A stretch of DNA of 64,000 bases from an uncultured Prevotella sp. (GCA_902495455.1 CABUXJ010000004.1:50527-114526), one strand, 5' to 3'; positions 1 through 8,507 are shown, numbered from the stretch's first letter. Numbers and translations are program-made. The notes: a model not told the origin generated them from the sequence alone.

Positions 1-1
1 C

Positions 2-1429
2 GGTGAGCACGGCTGTACCAATTTCGAGATGTCCTGCGGAGCAAAGAACACAGGTCTCGGTTCGGTCAGCTTCATCCTCGACTCGCAGGACGGCACGCCC
101 TTCCTGACCGTCGACAACAAGGAGACGGGCTCATGGACAAAGTGGGCCACGGTCACGGCTACGGTCGACCCGGCCGTGGTCAACGGCAAGCATGACCTCT
201 ACGTGAAGTTCAGCGGAACCAACAGCTATGTCGGCAACTATCTCTACTTCAACTTCTGGAATCCCGACTACGAGCAGATCCCGCCGATAGAGACCCAGGG
301 CCCGCTCTTCCTATGCGAGACGTCGGCCAACGTCAACACCCGCGCACCGCAGAACATGATCGACCGCGCCGTCGAGGTGGCCAAGCGTGCCGATGTCGTC
401 ATCTTCCTCGGTGGAACCAACTTCGACAAACCCGACGACCATGCCACCGGCACGGAGAGCCACGACCGCTTCCTCATCACCCTGCCCGGAAACCAGGAGG
501 AGGTGCTCAAGGCTGTCTATGCGGCCAATCCGAACATCGTGCTCGTGCTCGAGACCGGTTCGTCAATGGACATCTCGTGGGCCAAGGCCAACCTGCCGGC
601 CATCATGGAGGCATGGTATGGCGGACAAGCACAGGGTCAGGCCATCTGCGACGTCATCTACGGCGACGTCAATCCGTCGGGCAAGCTGACTTCGACGTGG
701 TATAACAGCATCGACGAGCTGCCTAACGCCACCGACTCCAAGTTCGGACGCAACGGTCTGATGGAATATAACATCGACGAGTGGGGATATACCTATATGT
801 ACTACGGCAAGTCGAAGCATCAGAAGCAGGCCGCCGCGCCGATGTTCCCCTTCGGCTTCGGTCTGTCGTACACCACGTTCGAGTATGCCGACATGAACCT
901 CAGCCGCCAGACGATTGCCAAAGACCAAATTGTCGATGTCGTGGCAACGGTCAAGAACACGGGCACACGTGACGGAGCGGAGGTCGTCCAGCTCTACGCC
1001 AACTTCAACGGCCGCGGCAACAACGCCAACCTCAACAAGCGCCTCGTGGGCTTCGAGCGTGTCGAGCTGAAGGCCGGTGAGAGCAAGACCGTGACCATCC
1101 CCGTCAGCTACGCGCAGCTCAGCTACTTCAACGAGACGGCCCACAACTATCAGGTGGACGGCGGTACGGTGACGCTGGAGCTTGCCGCATCATCTGCCGA
1201 CGTGCGCCTCACAGCCGACCTCAACGCCACGGCCGGCGTTGCCAAGGAGACATATATCTCGGAAAATGAGAGCAGCATTGAAACCGTTAAGACCGCTGCG
1301 TCGCTCAAATCGACCGACCACGTCTATTCGGTGATGGGCGCATACGTCTGCCCGGCGTCGGAATATGACAGTCTGCCCGCCGGCATCTATGTGCTCAACG
1401 GCCATAAGTATATCAAGAAGACACGCTGA
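2..1429 (+). CDS. GH3 family beta-glycosidase with internal CBM6-like module (3' part only)
   Basis: The frame is open from the first bases, so the start and the GH3 N-terminal barrel lie outside the window. The visible part begins in a CBM6-like beta-sandwich (TGSWTKWATV, then GKHDLYVKFSG). The GH3 C-terminal domain follows (ADVVIFLGGTN, then HDRFLITLPGNQ); the Glu codon at 455-457, just before HDR, is the candidate acid/base. A fibronectin-III-like domain comes next (FPFGFGLSYTTF to about base 1230). The last residues (LPAGIYVLNGHKYIKK) resemble a type IX secretion sorting tail, implying a cell-surface or secreted enzyme. A CBM inside GH3 is typical of Bacteroidetes xylan or glucan degraders. 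The substrate cannot be decided from this fragment. Confidence 0.9.
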   Translation, partial: GEHGCTNFEMSCGAKNTGLGSVSFILDSQDGTPFLTVDNKETGSWTKWATVTATVDPAVVNGKHDLYVKFSGTNSYVGNYLYFNFWNPDYEQIPPIETQGPLFLCETSANVNTRAPQNMIDRAVEVAKRADVVIFLGGTNFDKPDDHATGTESHDRFLITLPGNQEEVLKAVYAANPNIVLVLETGSSMDISWAKANLPAIMEAWYGGQAQGQAICDVIYGDVNPSGKLTSTWYNSIDELPNATDSKFGRNGLMEYNIDEWGYTYMYYGKSKHQKQAAAPMFPFGFGLSYTTFEYADMNLSRQTIAKDQIVDVVATVKNTGTRDGAEVVQLYANFNGRGNNANLNKRLVGFERVELKAGESKTVTIPVSYAQLSYFNETAHNYQVDGGTVTLELAASSADVRLTADLNATAGVAKETYISENESSIETVKTAASLKSTDHVYSVMGAYVCPASEYDSLPAGIYVLNGHKYIKKTR

Positions 1430-1491
1430 CGGAAGTCCTTTAGCGACACCATTGGTCCCGGTCCGTTGTGGCCGTAGCCCGTGTCGGGTTT

Positions 1492-1528
1492 ATGAGGGTG
1501 TATCATCTATATTTTGATACACCCTCAT
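1492..1528 (+). terminator. Hairpin downstream of the GH3 gene
   Basis: Perfect 14-bp arms (1492-1505 and 1515-1528) around a 9-nt loop, about 60 nt after the GH3 stop. There is no strong U-tract, so it may be a weak terminator or an RNA-stabilising 3' hairpin. Confidence 0.55.
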
Positions 1529-1622
1529 CTATTGTCCTCCTCCTGAGCTGAGAATACAGTCCCAAAAGATATGAATCATGTCTCAAATCGTAAAATTCCG
1601 GCGGTTTTGGCGTTTGCCATAA

Positions 1623-1652
1623 TTTGCATGTAGAGATTTATGGCTAAATTTG
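1623..1652 (+). promoter_or_regulatory. Bacteroidetes-type promoter of the AraC gene
   Basis: TTTG at 1623-1626, an 18-nt spacer, then TAAATTTG at 1645-1652, matching the TTTG / TAnnTTTG pattern. The -7 box ends only five bases before the ATG at 1658, so the transcript would be nearly leaderless and the upstream ATG at 1640 would lie inside the promoter. Confidence 0.5.
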
Positions 1653-1657
1653 CATGC

Positions 1658-2710
1658 ATGAATGAACAAAATCTGATCTTCTTCATTTATGGACTTTGCA
1701 CCATGTTCTACGGAATGATGGTGTGGTTCTTTCTCCGTAAAGGTCCCGACCGCCTCTCTCGGTTGGTCGCATTGATAATGGGCGTCGTCTGCGCGCAGTG
1801 CGTCAAGGACATGATTTTCTATGGATATGGTGTCGTGCAGGGCGGACCGTCGTGGCAGATTATGACGGCTTGGGACATGACGGTGGTCCCGATCTATGCC
1901 GCCATACTTGTCGAACTGTGCAAACCGGGTACGCTCTCGTGGCGGGCCTTTTGGGCTCACGAACTCTTCTTCGTCCTGTCGGCGGCGTTGCTGGGTTGCA
2001 CGGGGGAGAAGGTGTGGTATGATGTCGAGACCGTGGGGTGTGCCATATATGGGAGTTATTGGTTTGTGTGGACGATATTTGCCATACCGCGATATAACAA
2101 AGCGTTGAAGGAGCAGTTTTCTTATGACGACAATATCAATCTCGACTGGCTCCGAAAGATACTCTATGCCTTCTTCTTCATCCTCACGCTTTGGATTGTC
2201 GGCTGCGTCTATGGCGTGACGTTGTTCGACTGTCTCCATCTTGTGATGTCGATGGTCGTGTGGATGATCATCTGCTACTTCATCTATCAGCACGAATCGG
2301 TTGTCAAGGAACTGCGCAAACCGCATGACGACATGGTCGTGATGGCCGGCAGCGAGACGGCGGAAGAGACCGCATCGGACACTGTCGGCGCAAAGATTAA
2401 TGAGCTTTTTGCTGTCGACAGAATCTATCTTAATCCTCGTCTGAAGCTGTCGGACATCGTGCGCATGGCCGGGAGCAACCGCACTTATGTCAGTCAGTGG
2501 TTCAATCGCGACCCGCAGTCGTCCTTTTATGACTATGTCAACAATCTCCGTGTCGAGCATGCGTGCTCTCTTCTGCGGAATACAGCCGACAGTCTCGCCA
2601 TGATAGCTGAGGAGTCCGGATTCAACTCTCTTTCGACATTCCATCGCGTCTTCTCTTCCAAAAAGGGGATGACACCAAGTGAGTATCGGAGCAGAGAGGG
2701 AGGCGCATGA
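1658..2710 (+). CDS. Membrane-anchored AraC-family transcriptional regulator
   Basis: About 350 residues. The N-terminal ~220 residues form six or seven hydrophobic segments (for example IFFIYGLCTMFYGMMVWFF and LHLVMSMVVWMIICYFIY). The C-terminal ~100 residues are an AraC HTH domain (LSDIVRMAGSNRTYVSQWF, then SLSTFHRVFSSKKGMTPSEY). Such fusions are common in Bacteroidetes, where the membrane part probably senses a signal or localises the DNA-binding domain. An in-frame ATG exists at 1640, but the promoter placement favours 1658. It stands alone after the GH3 gene. Its targets and ligand are unknown. Confidence 0.8.
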   Translation: MNEQNLIFFIYGLCTMFYGMMVWFFLRKGPDRLSRLVALIMGVVCAQCVKDMIFYGYGVVQGGPSWQIMTAWDMTVVPIYAAILVELCKPGTLSWRAFWAHELFFVLSAALLGCTGEKVWYDVETVGCAIYGSYWFVWTIFAIPRYNKALKEQFSYDDNINLDWLRKILYAFFFILTLWIVGCVYGVTLFDCLHLVMSMVVWMIICYFIYQHESVVKELRKPHDDMVVMAGSETAEETASDTVGAKINELFAVDRIYLNPRLKLSDIVRMAGSNRTYVSQWFNRDPQSSFYDYVNNLRVEHACSLLRNTADSLAMIAEESGFNSLSTFHRVFSSKKGMTPSEYRSREGGA

Positions 2711-2923
2711 CGGAATACGCCCAAAGTCAGCATCCCAGAATGGCGGTTTTTACGGATTGGGACAGCTGGATTTACGTTGTGGGACAAGATTTTTACGGTT
2801 CGCGTGTCCAATTATACCCATTGAGACTTGGTTTTGCCGCAGAGACCTTAACTTTGCAGAAGAAACAATCGCTGCCTTTTCTGAAGGCTTAAACATTTAC
2901 TAATCTCAAAACAGAACATCAAC

Positions 2924-3112
2924 ATGAGGAATTTTTTGCTATGGCTTTGGAACGGTTTCGGAACCGGAACGACTGCCGGACGTGCTGTCGGAATCACAAT
3001 CTGCATATTGCTCTCGGCAGTAATCATACTCTATTTTATCGTCAAGACCATTGTCAAGCTATTCAATAAACAGAAGGCTGACACCGCAACGAGGCCGGGG
3101 ACTGACGTCTGA
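2924..3112 (+). CDS. Small single-pass membrane protein, function unknown
   Basis: A 62-residue protein with an aromatic N-terminus (MRNFLLWLWNGFG), a central hydrophobic helix at about residues 20-43 and a basic, polar C-terminus. It follows the AraC gene after about 210 bp that hold no other convincing gene. No family is recognised. Its length, clear membrane helix and Met start make it a plausible real gene, but no strong ribosome-binding site is visible. Confidence 0.55.
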   Translation: MRNFLLWLWNGFGTGTTAGRAVGITICILLSAVIILYFIVKTIVKLFNKQKADTATRPGTDV

Positions 3113-3432
3113 CGACCCGACGCAACAGAGAGCAGAGTTCTCTCAAAACGCTTCGCAGGACGTCCGTGGGACAATTGTCTCCTTCATACGCTCTCTCGAG
3201 GACCGGAAGGAAGCGTTCACATAATTGGATAAATATAGAAATCAAGGCGTCAGACAGAGTTGCCGCTATCTCCGGGGACTCTGCTGACTCCTCTAATTCT
3301 TTTAGCCCCTTTAGCTCTTCTTCCTGACACGACAATCTGACAACCGGGGAAATCCGCGGAGTCAATTTGTCCCCACTGATTTACTACTGAGCCCCCGGAA
3401 TCTCACTGACCCGCCGTTCCCGACAGGACAAC
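3113..3432. other. Intergenic stretch without a supported gene
   Basis: Between the small membrane protein and the tRNA-Asn terminator. A minus-strand open frame (3063-3365) runs through it but overlaps the plus-strand gene and shows no family features, so I do not call it. Confidence 0.5.
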
Positions 3433-3460
3433 AAAAAAGTCCGAAGAATATCTCCGAACT
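3433..3460 (-). terminator. Rho-independent terminator of tRNA-Asn
   Basis: Read on the minus strand, a 9-bp stem with two G-U pairs and a 10-nt loop or less is followed directly by six T residues, a few bases after the tRNA 3' end. Confidence 0.75.
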
Positions 3461-3465
3461 TTCTG

Positions 3466-3539
3466 CGCTTCAAGATGGGCTTGAACCAACGACCCCCTGA
3501 TTAACAGTCAGGTGCTCTAACCAACTGAGCTATTGAAGC
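3466..3539 (-). tRNA. tRNA-Asn (anticodon GTT)
   Basis: Cloverleaf on the minus strand: acceptor GCTTCAA/TTGAAGC with discriminator G, D-arm GCTC/GAGC, anticodon stem CCTGA/TCAGG with loop CTGTTAA (anticodon GTT), and T-loop TTCAAGC. The T-stem GTTGG/CCATC has one apparent U-U mismatch. CCA is not encoded. It has its own promoter and terminator. Confidence 0.9.
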
Positions 3540-3570
3540 AATGTTTGCGTTTCATTTCTGAATTGCGATG

Positions 3571-3602
3571 CAAAGGTAATAGGAATATCTGAAACATGCA
3601 AA
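3571..3602 (-). promoter_or_regulatory. Promoter of tRNA-Asn
   Basis: On the minus strand TTTG (3602-3599), a 20-nt spacer, then TACCTTTG (3578-3571): a close match to the Bacteroidetes vegetative promoter. Confidence 0.7.
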
Positions 3603-3764
3603 TTTTTGGCTAAAAAAATGCAATAAGGCCCTATTTTTTTGCAAAAAGCGCTGTAATATGGCCGTTATTAGAGCGTAAACGTGTAATTTTGTAGCATGAA
3701 CAAGGCCCGGACATACTGATGTGTCGGGGCGGAGGACCAGAGTGCGGATGAGCACACGGACATC

Positions 3765-3808
3765 CCGACGCGGGAGTAAAGTGATTCCGACGCGGGAGTA
3801 AAGTGATA
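3765..3808 (+). repeat. Two 22-bp tandem repeats in the ctpA leader
   Basis: Units 3765-3786 and 3787-3808 differ only at the last base and start with CCGACGCGGG, a near-palindrome. They lie about 40 bp before the S41 protease start, downstream of a TAATTTTG -7-like box (3684-3691), so they would fall in the 5' leader. Confidence 0.7.
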
Positions 3809-3848
3809 TTGATATAGAAACGAAAATCTATCAATTCGGAAAAAGAAT

Positions 3849-5519
3849 ATGAAAAGAATACTAACAGCCGTGCTGACGGCATGTATGGCGGTGCTCGGCG
3901 GATGGGCGCAGAATGTGGGTGACCACAACTTTGAGGTTGCCAAGAACCTGGATATATTCAATGCGATATACAAGCAGCTGGAGATGTCATACGTTGACAC
4001 CCTCCGGGCCGGCGACGTGATAGGCACCGGCATCAATGCCATGTTGCGCAGCCTCGATCCCTACACGGTCTATTATCCCGAAGAGGATACGAAAGACCTG
4101 AAGATGATGTTCACGGGAAAATATGCCGGTATCGGTGCGCTGATACGTTATCACCAGCGTCTGAAGACCACGGTCATTGACGAGCCTTACGAAGGTATGC
4201 CCGCCGCTGTGGCAGGGTTGCGCAAGGGTGACATCATCGTGGCCATCGACGACTCCGTCATGACAGGCAAGAAGACCGACTACGTGAGCAGCCGTCTGCG
4301 CGGAGATGCCGGGACGAGTTTCATACTGAAGATTAAACGGCCGTCGACGGGCAAGGTCATGGACTTCAAGGTGACGCGGCGCAGCATCAAGTTGCCCGAC
4401 ATACCCTATTACGGACTGCGCCCCGACGGCGTGGGATATATCAATCTGAGCGGTTTCACGGAGGGCAGCGCGCGAGAGATGCGCCGTGCCTTTGTCGATT
4501 TGAAGAAGCGCGGGGCGTCCGGTCTTGTGCTCGACCTGCGTGGCAATGGCGGCGGTTCGCTGCAGGAAGCCATCGACATTATTAATATGTGGGTGCCCCG
4601 GGGCTTGACTTTGGTGGAGACGAAGGGCAAGCTGGCGCAGGCCAACCGGGCTTACAGGACGCGGTTGGAACCGGTGGACACGCTGATGCCCATCGTTGTG
4701 CTCGTGGACGGCGAGACGGCCAGCGCGGCCGAGATCACCGCCGGTTCGCTGCAGGACCTCGACCGCGGAGTGGTTATGGGAGCGCGGACCTACGGCAAGG
4801 GCCTTGTGCAGGTGTCGGTGGATCTGCCGTATAATGCCAATCTGAAGCTGACGACAAGCAAATATTATATTCCCAGCGGCCGTTGCATCCAGGCTATCAG
4901 CTATAAGCACTCGGGTGGGGGATATACCGAGCGCATCCCGGACAGCCTGACGAATGTTTTCCGGACACGCGCCGGACGCGAAGTGCGTGACGGTGGCGGC
5001 ATCACGCCGGACGTGGAGGCCAAGCCCGACACGCTTCCAAACATCGCCATCTATCTTGACCGTATCGACTCGACCGAGGTGATGTTTGACTATGTGACCG
5101 ACTATATCGCCTCCCATCCCACCATCGCTCCCGCGACGGAGTTTCATCTGACGGACGCAGAGTGGGAGGACTTCAAGCAAAAGGTGGTCAAGAGCGGTTT
5201 CACATACGACCCCGTGAGCGGCAAGCGTTTTGACGATTTGGTCAAGATGGCACGTTTCGAGGGTTATTATGACGATGCCCGTGAGGAGTTTGAAGCCTTG
5301 AAAGCCAAACTCAATCATGATGTCGCACGTGATTTGGAGAAAAGCAAGGATGTCATACGCCAGATGATAGAGTCTGACATCATTTCGGCATATTACTATC
5401 AGTCGGGCACTGTCGAAGCCGCTCTCACGCACGACAAGACGGTGGCGGCAGCGGTGGAACTTCTGAGTGATGGCAACCGCTATGCGTCCACTCTTTCGCC
5501 ACGCGCGGCGAAGAAGTAG
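3849..5519 (+). CDS. ctpA: S41 family C-terminal processing peptidase
   Basis: 556 residues with an N-terminal signal peptide ending near AQN (residue 21), so it acts in the periplasm. Order: helical N-domain (SLDPYTVYYPEE), PDZ domain (about 85-175; GMPAAVAGLRKGDII), then the S41 catalytic core. The nucleophile is Ser292 in GETASAAEI and the general base Lys317 in TYGKGLVQ, 25 residues apart as usual. The family cleaves C-termini of periplasmic or envelope proteins. The ~170-residue C-terminal extension after the core is typical of Bacteroidetes members. Expressed alone, facing glsB. Confidence 0.92.
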   Translation: MKRILTAVLTACMAVLGGWAQNVGDHNFEVAKNLDIFNAIYKQLEMSYVDTLRAGDVIGTGINAMLRSLDPYTVYYPEEDTKDLKMMFTGKYAGIGALIRYHQRLKTTVIDEPYEGMPAAVAGLRKGDIIVAIDDSVMTGKKTDYVSSRLRGDAGTSFILKIKRPSTGKVMDFKVTRRSIKLPDIPYYGLRPDGVGYINLSGFTEGSAREMRRAFVDLKKRGASGLVLDLRGNGGGSLQEAIDIINMWVPRGLTLVETKGKLAQANRAYRTRLEPVDTLMPIVVLVDGETASAAEITAGSLQDLDRGVVMGARTYGKGLVQVSVDLPYNANLKLTTSKYYIPSGRCIQAISYKHSGGGYTERIPDSLTNVFRTRAGREVRDGGGITPDVEAKPDTLPNIAIYLDRIDSTEVMFDYVTDYIASHPTIAPATEFHLTDAEWEDFKQKVVKSGFTYDPVSGKRFDDLVKMARFEGYYDDAREEFEALKAKLNHDVARDLEKSKDVIRQMIESDIISAYYYQSGTVEAALTHDKTVAAAVELLSDGNRYASTLSPRAAKK

Positions 5520-5570
5520 AAGCGTTGCGGGAATTATAAAGTCTAAATTATTAATTATAATAAGAAAGGA

Positions 5571-5605
5571 AAAGAGACAAGGAGGGGGCGCCTCCTTGTC
5601 TCTTT
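5571..5605. terminator. Bidirectional terminator between ctpA and glsB
   Basis: Perfect 15-bp arms (5571-5585 and 5591-5605) with a 5-nt loop, A-rich on the left and T-rich on the right, lying between two convergent genes. Confidence 0.85.
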
Positions 5606-5637
5606 TTCTTTTTATATTATAGCATTGGCGCGCAGCG

Positions 5638-6630
5638 TCAATGTTCCACATATATCACCTTGTTTGCGCCGCTGGTTATTTTCAGCGCTTCGGGGTGCTC
5701 CTTGATGTAGGAATCGATGTGGCGCACGCGCTTTTGGTCGAGTATTTCGTCGACGGCGATGAGTATTCCCGTCTCCTCGACGTCGCCGAAACCGTAGTTG
5801 ATGGCGGTGCCGAAGAGCTTCATCGTCGGGCTGAGATTCATGTAGGCGTTGACCAAAGGCGGGATGTTGTAGCCTAAGCTGCGTATCTCGCGGTTCAGTA
5901 TGCGGTAGTCATCCTTGAAGTCTTTCTCATGGAATAGAGCCTCCAGCTCCTTCGGATCGGCTTCGATCTTGAGCGGTTTGGTCGGTATGACGAGGTTGTC
6001 CTTGTCCTCAAAGTGCTTTTTGAGGAAATAGAGTATCATGTCGCGGCCCTTCCGTATGTACGACGGATACATGGTCATCTTTCCGAAGAAGTATTTGACG
6101 TCCGGCTGAATGACCGTCAGCGCTCCCAGTCCGTCCCAGAGGTTGTCGAGAGCGAAGAGGCTCTTGGATGCGTTCCGGCCCGTGTTCTGATATTCGAGTG
6201 AGACGAAGCTGCGTCCCAGTTCGATGGTCTGCGGCATATATTCGCGCATGAACTTCTCCGAGAAATGAAACATGTGGCTTGTAGCCAATATCGGCTGCCC
6301 GTCTTCGGCGATGTCGACGTCCTTGCCGAGTATGTATCGGTAGCCGCCGATGATCTCCTCCTCCTCCGGGTTCCAGACGATGAGCTGCTTGTAGCAGTTG
6401 TCCATCGTGTCGAACTCGTCGAGGTCGAGAGCCTTGCCCGTGCCGCCTCCCGCCGCGCGGAACACGATTTCGCGCAGTCGTCCGATTTCGCGTACCACGT
6501 TGGGCGCGTTGTGGGCGTCGACGATGTAGATTTCGTTGTGGCTCTTGTTGGTCATGCGCAACTGGCGTTCGGGTGTCAGTTCGCTTTTCAGCAGCGCCTT
6601 GTCTATCGGCTTGATAATCTCCTGTTCCAT
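5638..6630 (-). CDS. glsB: GNAT-type N-acyltransferase, probable glycine N-acyltransferase of glycine-lipid synthesis
   Basis: About 330 residues, similar in layout to OlsB/hemolysin-like acyltransferases: an N-terminal GNAT core (IGRLREIVFRAAGGGTGK, then ELGRSFVSLEYQ) and a longer C-terminal half typical of Bacteroidetes. In Bacteroides, glsB with the adjacent glsA makes N-acyl-3-acyloxyacyl glycine lipids; the same pairing here (glsA 120 bp upstream, same strand) supports the assignment. The start at 6630 (MEQEIIKP) is preferred over an upstream in-frame Met at 6678. Substrate specificity is inferred from context. Confidence 0.8.
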   Translation of the reverse strand: MEQEIIKPIDKALLKSELTPERQLRMTNKSHNEIYIVDAHNAPNVVREIGRLREIVFRAAGGGTGKALDLDEFDTMDNCYKQLIVWNPEEEEIIGGYRYILGKDVDIAEDGQPILATSHMFHFSEKFMREYMPQTIELGRSFVSLEYQNTGRNASKSLFALDNLWDGLGALTVIQPDVKYFFGKMTMYPSYIRKGRDMILYFLKKHFEDKDNLVIPTKPLKIEADPKELEALFHEKDFKDDYRILNREIRSLGYNIPPLVNAYMNLSPTMKLFGTAINYGFGDVEETGILIAVDEILDQKRVRHIDSYIKEHPEALKITSGANKVIYVEH

Positions 6631-6752
6631 GATTTTCTCGAGTTGGGGAAGCGCCCGTGTCGGTCGTGCCGTTGTCACGTCTGTGCCGCTTCTGTCCTAT
6701 TGTGGTTGTCTTTTTTTGCTATATTGAGAATAATGTGTGTTCCGCTGCCGGT

Positions 6753-7580
6753 TTACAGTTCGTAGACCCTGTCCCTGACATACTGCGCCCACTGCGTCGC
6801 CGTGCGGCTGTTGTCGAACGTCTGCCACGGTATGGGCTTTCCGATGGCCACACGAAAGGTCTTGTGCGTGTTCTTGTACATCTCGTCCACGAGGAAGAGC
6901 ATGGCGATGTTGACCTTCTTGACGTATCGGTCGGAGAAGTTGGCCAGACGGTAGAAGAAGTCCGAGTTTTGGCCTCCGAAGTGTATCGGCACGACGTCAC
7001 GCCGGTATTGCACGCTCTTTGTGACAAACGTCTTTTTCCACTCGACATCCCGTATGACGTCACCCTGGCGCCGCGAGCAGATGCCGGCGGGAAACATCAG
7101 CATGTGGTTGTCGCTCTGGAATCCGCTTTCGACCATTGCCGGGAAGTTGCGGCTCTGATTGCCCGTCTTGTTGATGGGGATGCAGAGCGGCGCCAGTCCG
7201 GGGAGGTTCATGAGCAGGTCGTTGACCAGATAGCGGAAGCGACTGTCGTAGTGGCGTCCGATGATAGCACCGAGGGCCACTCCGTCTTCGCCACCGAGAG
7301 GATGGTTGCTGACGAAGGTGTAGAGTCGTCCGTCGTCTTTCGGCGGCAGATTTTCCTCACCGACCAGCTCCAGCGTCATGTCGAGATAGCGCACACACTC
7401 CTCGAGCCATTCCGTGCCGGTGAGGTGGCGGCTCTCCCAGAGGTAGGCGTTGACCTCCTCCTGATGTATGATGCGTTTGAGCCAGCTCACGAGCGGGCGT
7501 GGGACCCAGCGTGCTTTGCGGCCCATTTTGCTCTTGAGCAGTTCGTCGATATCAATAGTCTTCTCCGTGACTTGCTTCAT
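6753..7580 (-). CDS. glsA: PlsC-like O-acyltransferase, probable second enzyme of glycine-lipid synthesis
   Basis: About 275 residues of the PlsC/LPLAT fold. The HX4D motif appears as NHPLGGEDG, followed by a FPAGICSRRQGD block and a VPIHFGGQNSDFFY block. It lies upstream of glsB on the same strand, the GlsA/GlsB (OlsA/OlsB-like) arrangement in which GlsA adds the O-linked acyl chain. The start at 7580 (MKQVTEKT) is chosen because AGAGAGGA lies just before it and a TACTTTTG promoter box sits about 30 bp upstream; a longer in-frame start would overlap that promoter. Confidence 0.82.
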   Translation of the reverse strand: MKQVTEKTIDIDELLKSKMGRKARWVPRPLVSWLKRIIHQEEVNAYLWESRHLTGTEWLEECVRYLDMTLELVGEENLPPKDDGRLYTFVSNHPLGGEDGVALGAIIGRHYDSRFRYLVNDLLMNLPGLAPLCIPINKTGNQSRNFPAMVESGFQSDNHMLMFPAGICSRRQGDVIRDVEWKKTFVTKSVQYRRDVVPIHFGGQNSDFFYRLANFSDRYVKKVNIAMLFLVDEMYKNTHKTFRVAIGKPIPWQTFDNSRTATQWAQYVRDRVYEL

Positions 7581-7611
7581 TCCTCTCTTGCGTAAATACA
7601 CTAACGTTTTG

Positions 7612-7619
7612 CAAAAGTA
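7612..7619 (-). promoter_or_regulatory. -7 box of the glsA-glsB operon
   Basis: TACTTTTG on the minus strand matches TAnnTTTG and lies 32 nt upstream of the chosen glsA start. Confidence 0.55.
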
Positions 7620-7685
7620 ACAGAAAACTTTGAGAATGGTATGCTTTTTAACATAAAATATGAAAGAAGGCAAACAAAAAGCCAC

Positions 7686-7907
7686 CATAAAACCCATCTA
7701 AAACCCACCTAAGACCCACCTAAGACCCACCCCAACCCTCCCAAAGGGAGGGAGCTTGATATGTATTAAGTATTGTAACAGACGATATTAAGGGAGAGTG
7801 ACTGTTCATATTACGGTTGAATTGAAAGTGTTTTTTTACTTAAAGCATATCAGGCTCCCTCCCTTTGGGAGGGTTGGGGTGGGTTTTAGGTGGTTGGGGT
7901 GGGTTTT
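7686..7907. repeat. Inverted pair of CCCTCCC-type elements between glsA and mraZ
   Basis: The left copy (7686-7761) and right copy (7845-7907) are inverted. Each carries a short palindrome (CCCTCCC AAA GGGAGGG) with CCCACCCCAAC-type flanks, AAGC/GGC and CATATC at the inner edge, and ACCCACCTAAG-type tandem units at the outer edge. The same element recurs at 28914-29062 and as single copies near 39195 and 44222. Confidence 0.8.
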
Positions 7908-8112
7908 TGGGTGTGGGTCTTAGCTGTTTTTTATGCTCCCCGCTATTCGGAATATTTCTTACAAACGCTCTCCATTTTAACACGGATTTTGCGCGAAGTT
8001 CTCCCTCGGTCCCAAATATGCGAGTTTTGCGCGTGCATCTTTTTCTCCCTGACGGTCAGTGTGTTGCGGCTGAAAACGCGAAAGTGTGCAACGTTTTTGC
8101 TGATTTTCCCGA

Positions 8113-8219
8113 GCCGTAAGGGCCCCGCGGCATTGCAACGGGGCCCTCGTTGCATCACGACGGCGGCGCCGTTGCAAGACAACGGGCACGCCGCCAGAGA
8201 CCAACGGGGCCCTTACGGC
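8113..8219. repeat. GC-rich island, GCACGCC family, copy 1
   Basis: Bounded by perfect 15-bp inverted arms (8113-8127 and 8205-8219) with GCCGTAAGGGCC at the ends. The interior is built from GTTGCAACGGGG-type units and GGGCACGCCG. It stands in AT-rich intergenic DNA before mraZ. Four more copies occur in this window. Confidence 0.8.
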
Positions 8220-8473
8220 AAGACCGCCGCCAAGATTTTGAACGACAAAAACGATTTTTCGGGCGGATTACAACGTTTTTATACAAAATTTCGCGCGTTG
8301 CGAAATGTTAATTTTAACAATCTTTTTCTGACAAAATGCGCCCCTCGCGAGCCACGGTGGCCGCATGGCGGGAGGACGCTTACCGCCGACTTTAACATCT
8401 GCGGACAAGTTGTTGATTTTCAGTAGCATAACGGTCGTGTCGGACGGGCGGAAAAATTATTGTGCAAAAATAG

Positions 8474-8498
8474 TGGGGCAAAGTGGTGGAAAGTGGGG
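8474..8498 (+). promoter_or_regulatory. Probable MraZ operator (three direct repeats)
   Basis: TGGGG (8474), TGGTG (8484) and TGGGG (8494) recur with an exact 10-bp period and 5-nt AAAG-containing spacers. This matches the known MraZ box (TGGGN repeats with about 5-nt spacers) and lies 63-87 bp before mraZ, abutting the -7 box TAACTTTG at 8508-8515, so it could mediate autorepression of the dcw promoter. Confidence 0.75.
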
Positions 8499-8507
8499 AA
8501 TTTTGTG

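Noticed and set aside
3063..3365. 100-residue minus-strand open frame
   Set aside because: It overlaps the plus-strand small membrane protein, has no family motifs and no promoter; the helical look of its residues is not enough.
3987..5651. Long minus-strand frame opposite ctpA (and similar long antisense frames opposite ftsI, murE, ftsZ, sufD)
   Set aside because: These are shadows from GC-biased codon use of the real genes; the translations are rich in His, Arg, Val and Asp and match no family.
8113..8219. CRISPR-like repeat arrays
   Set aside because: The repeats are irregular, palindromic and not separated by unique spacers of equal length; no cas genes are present.
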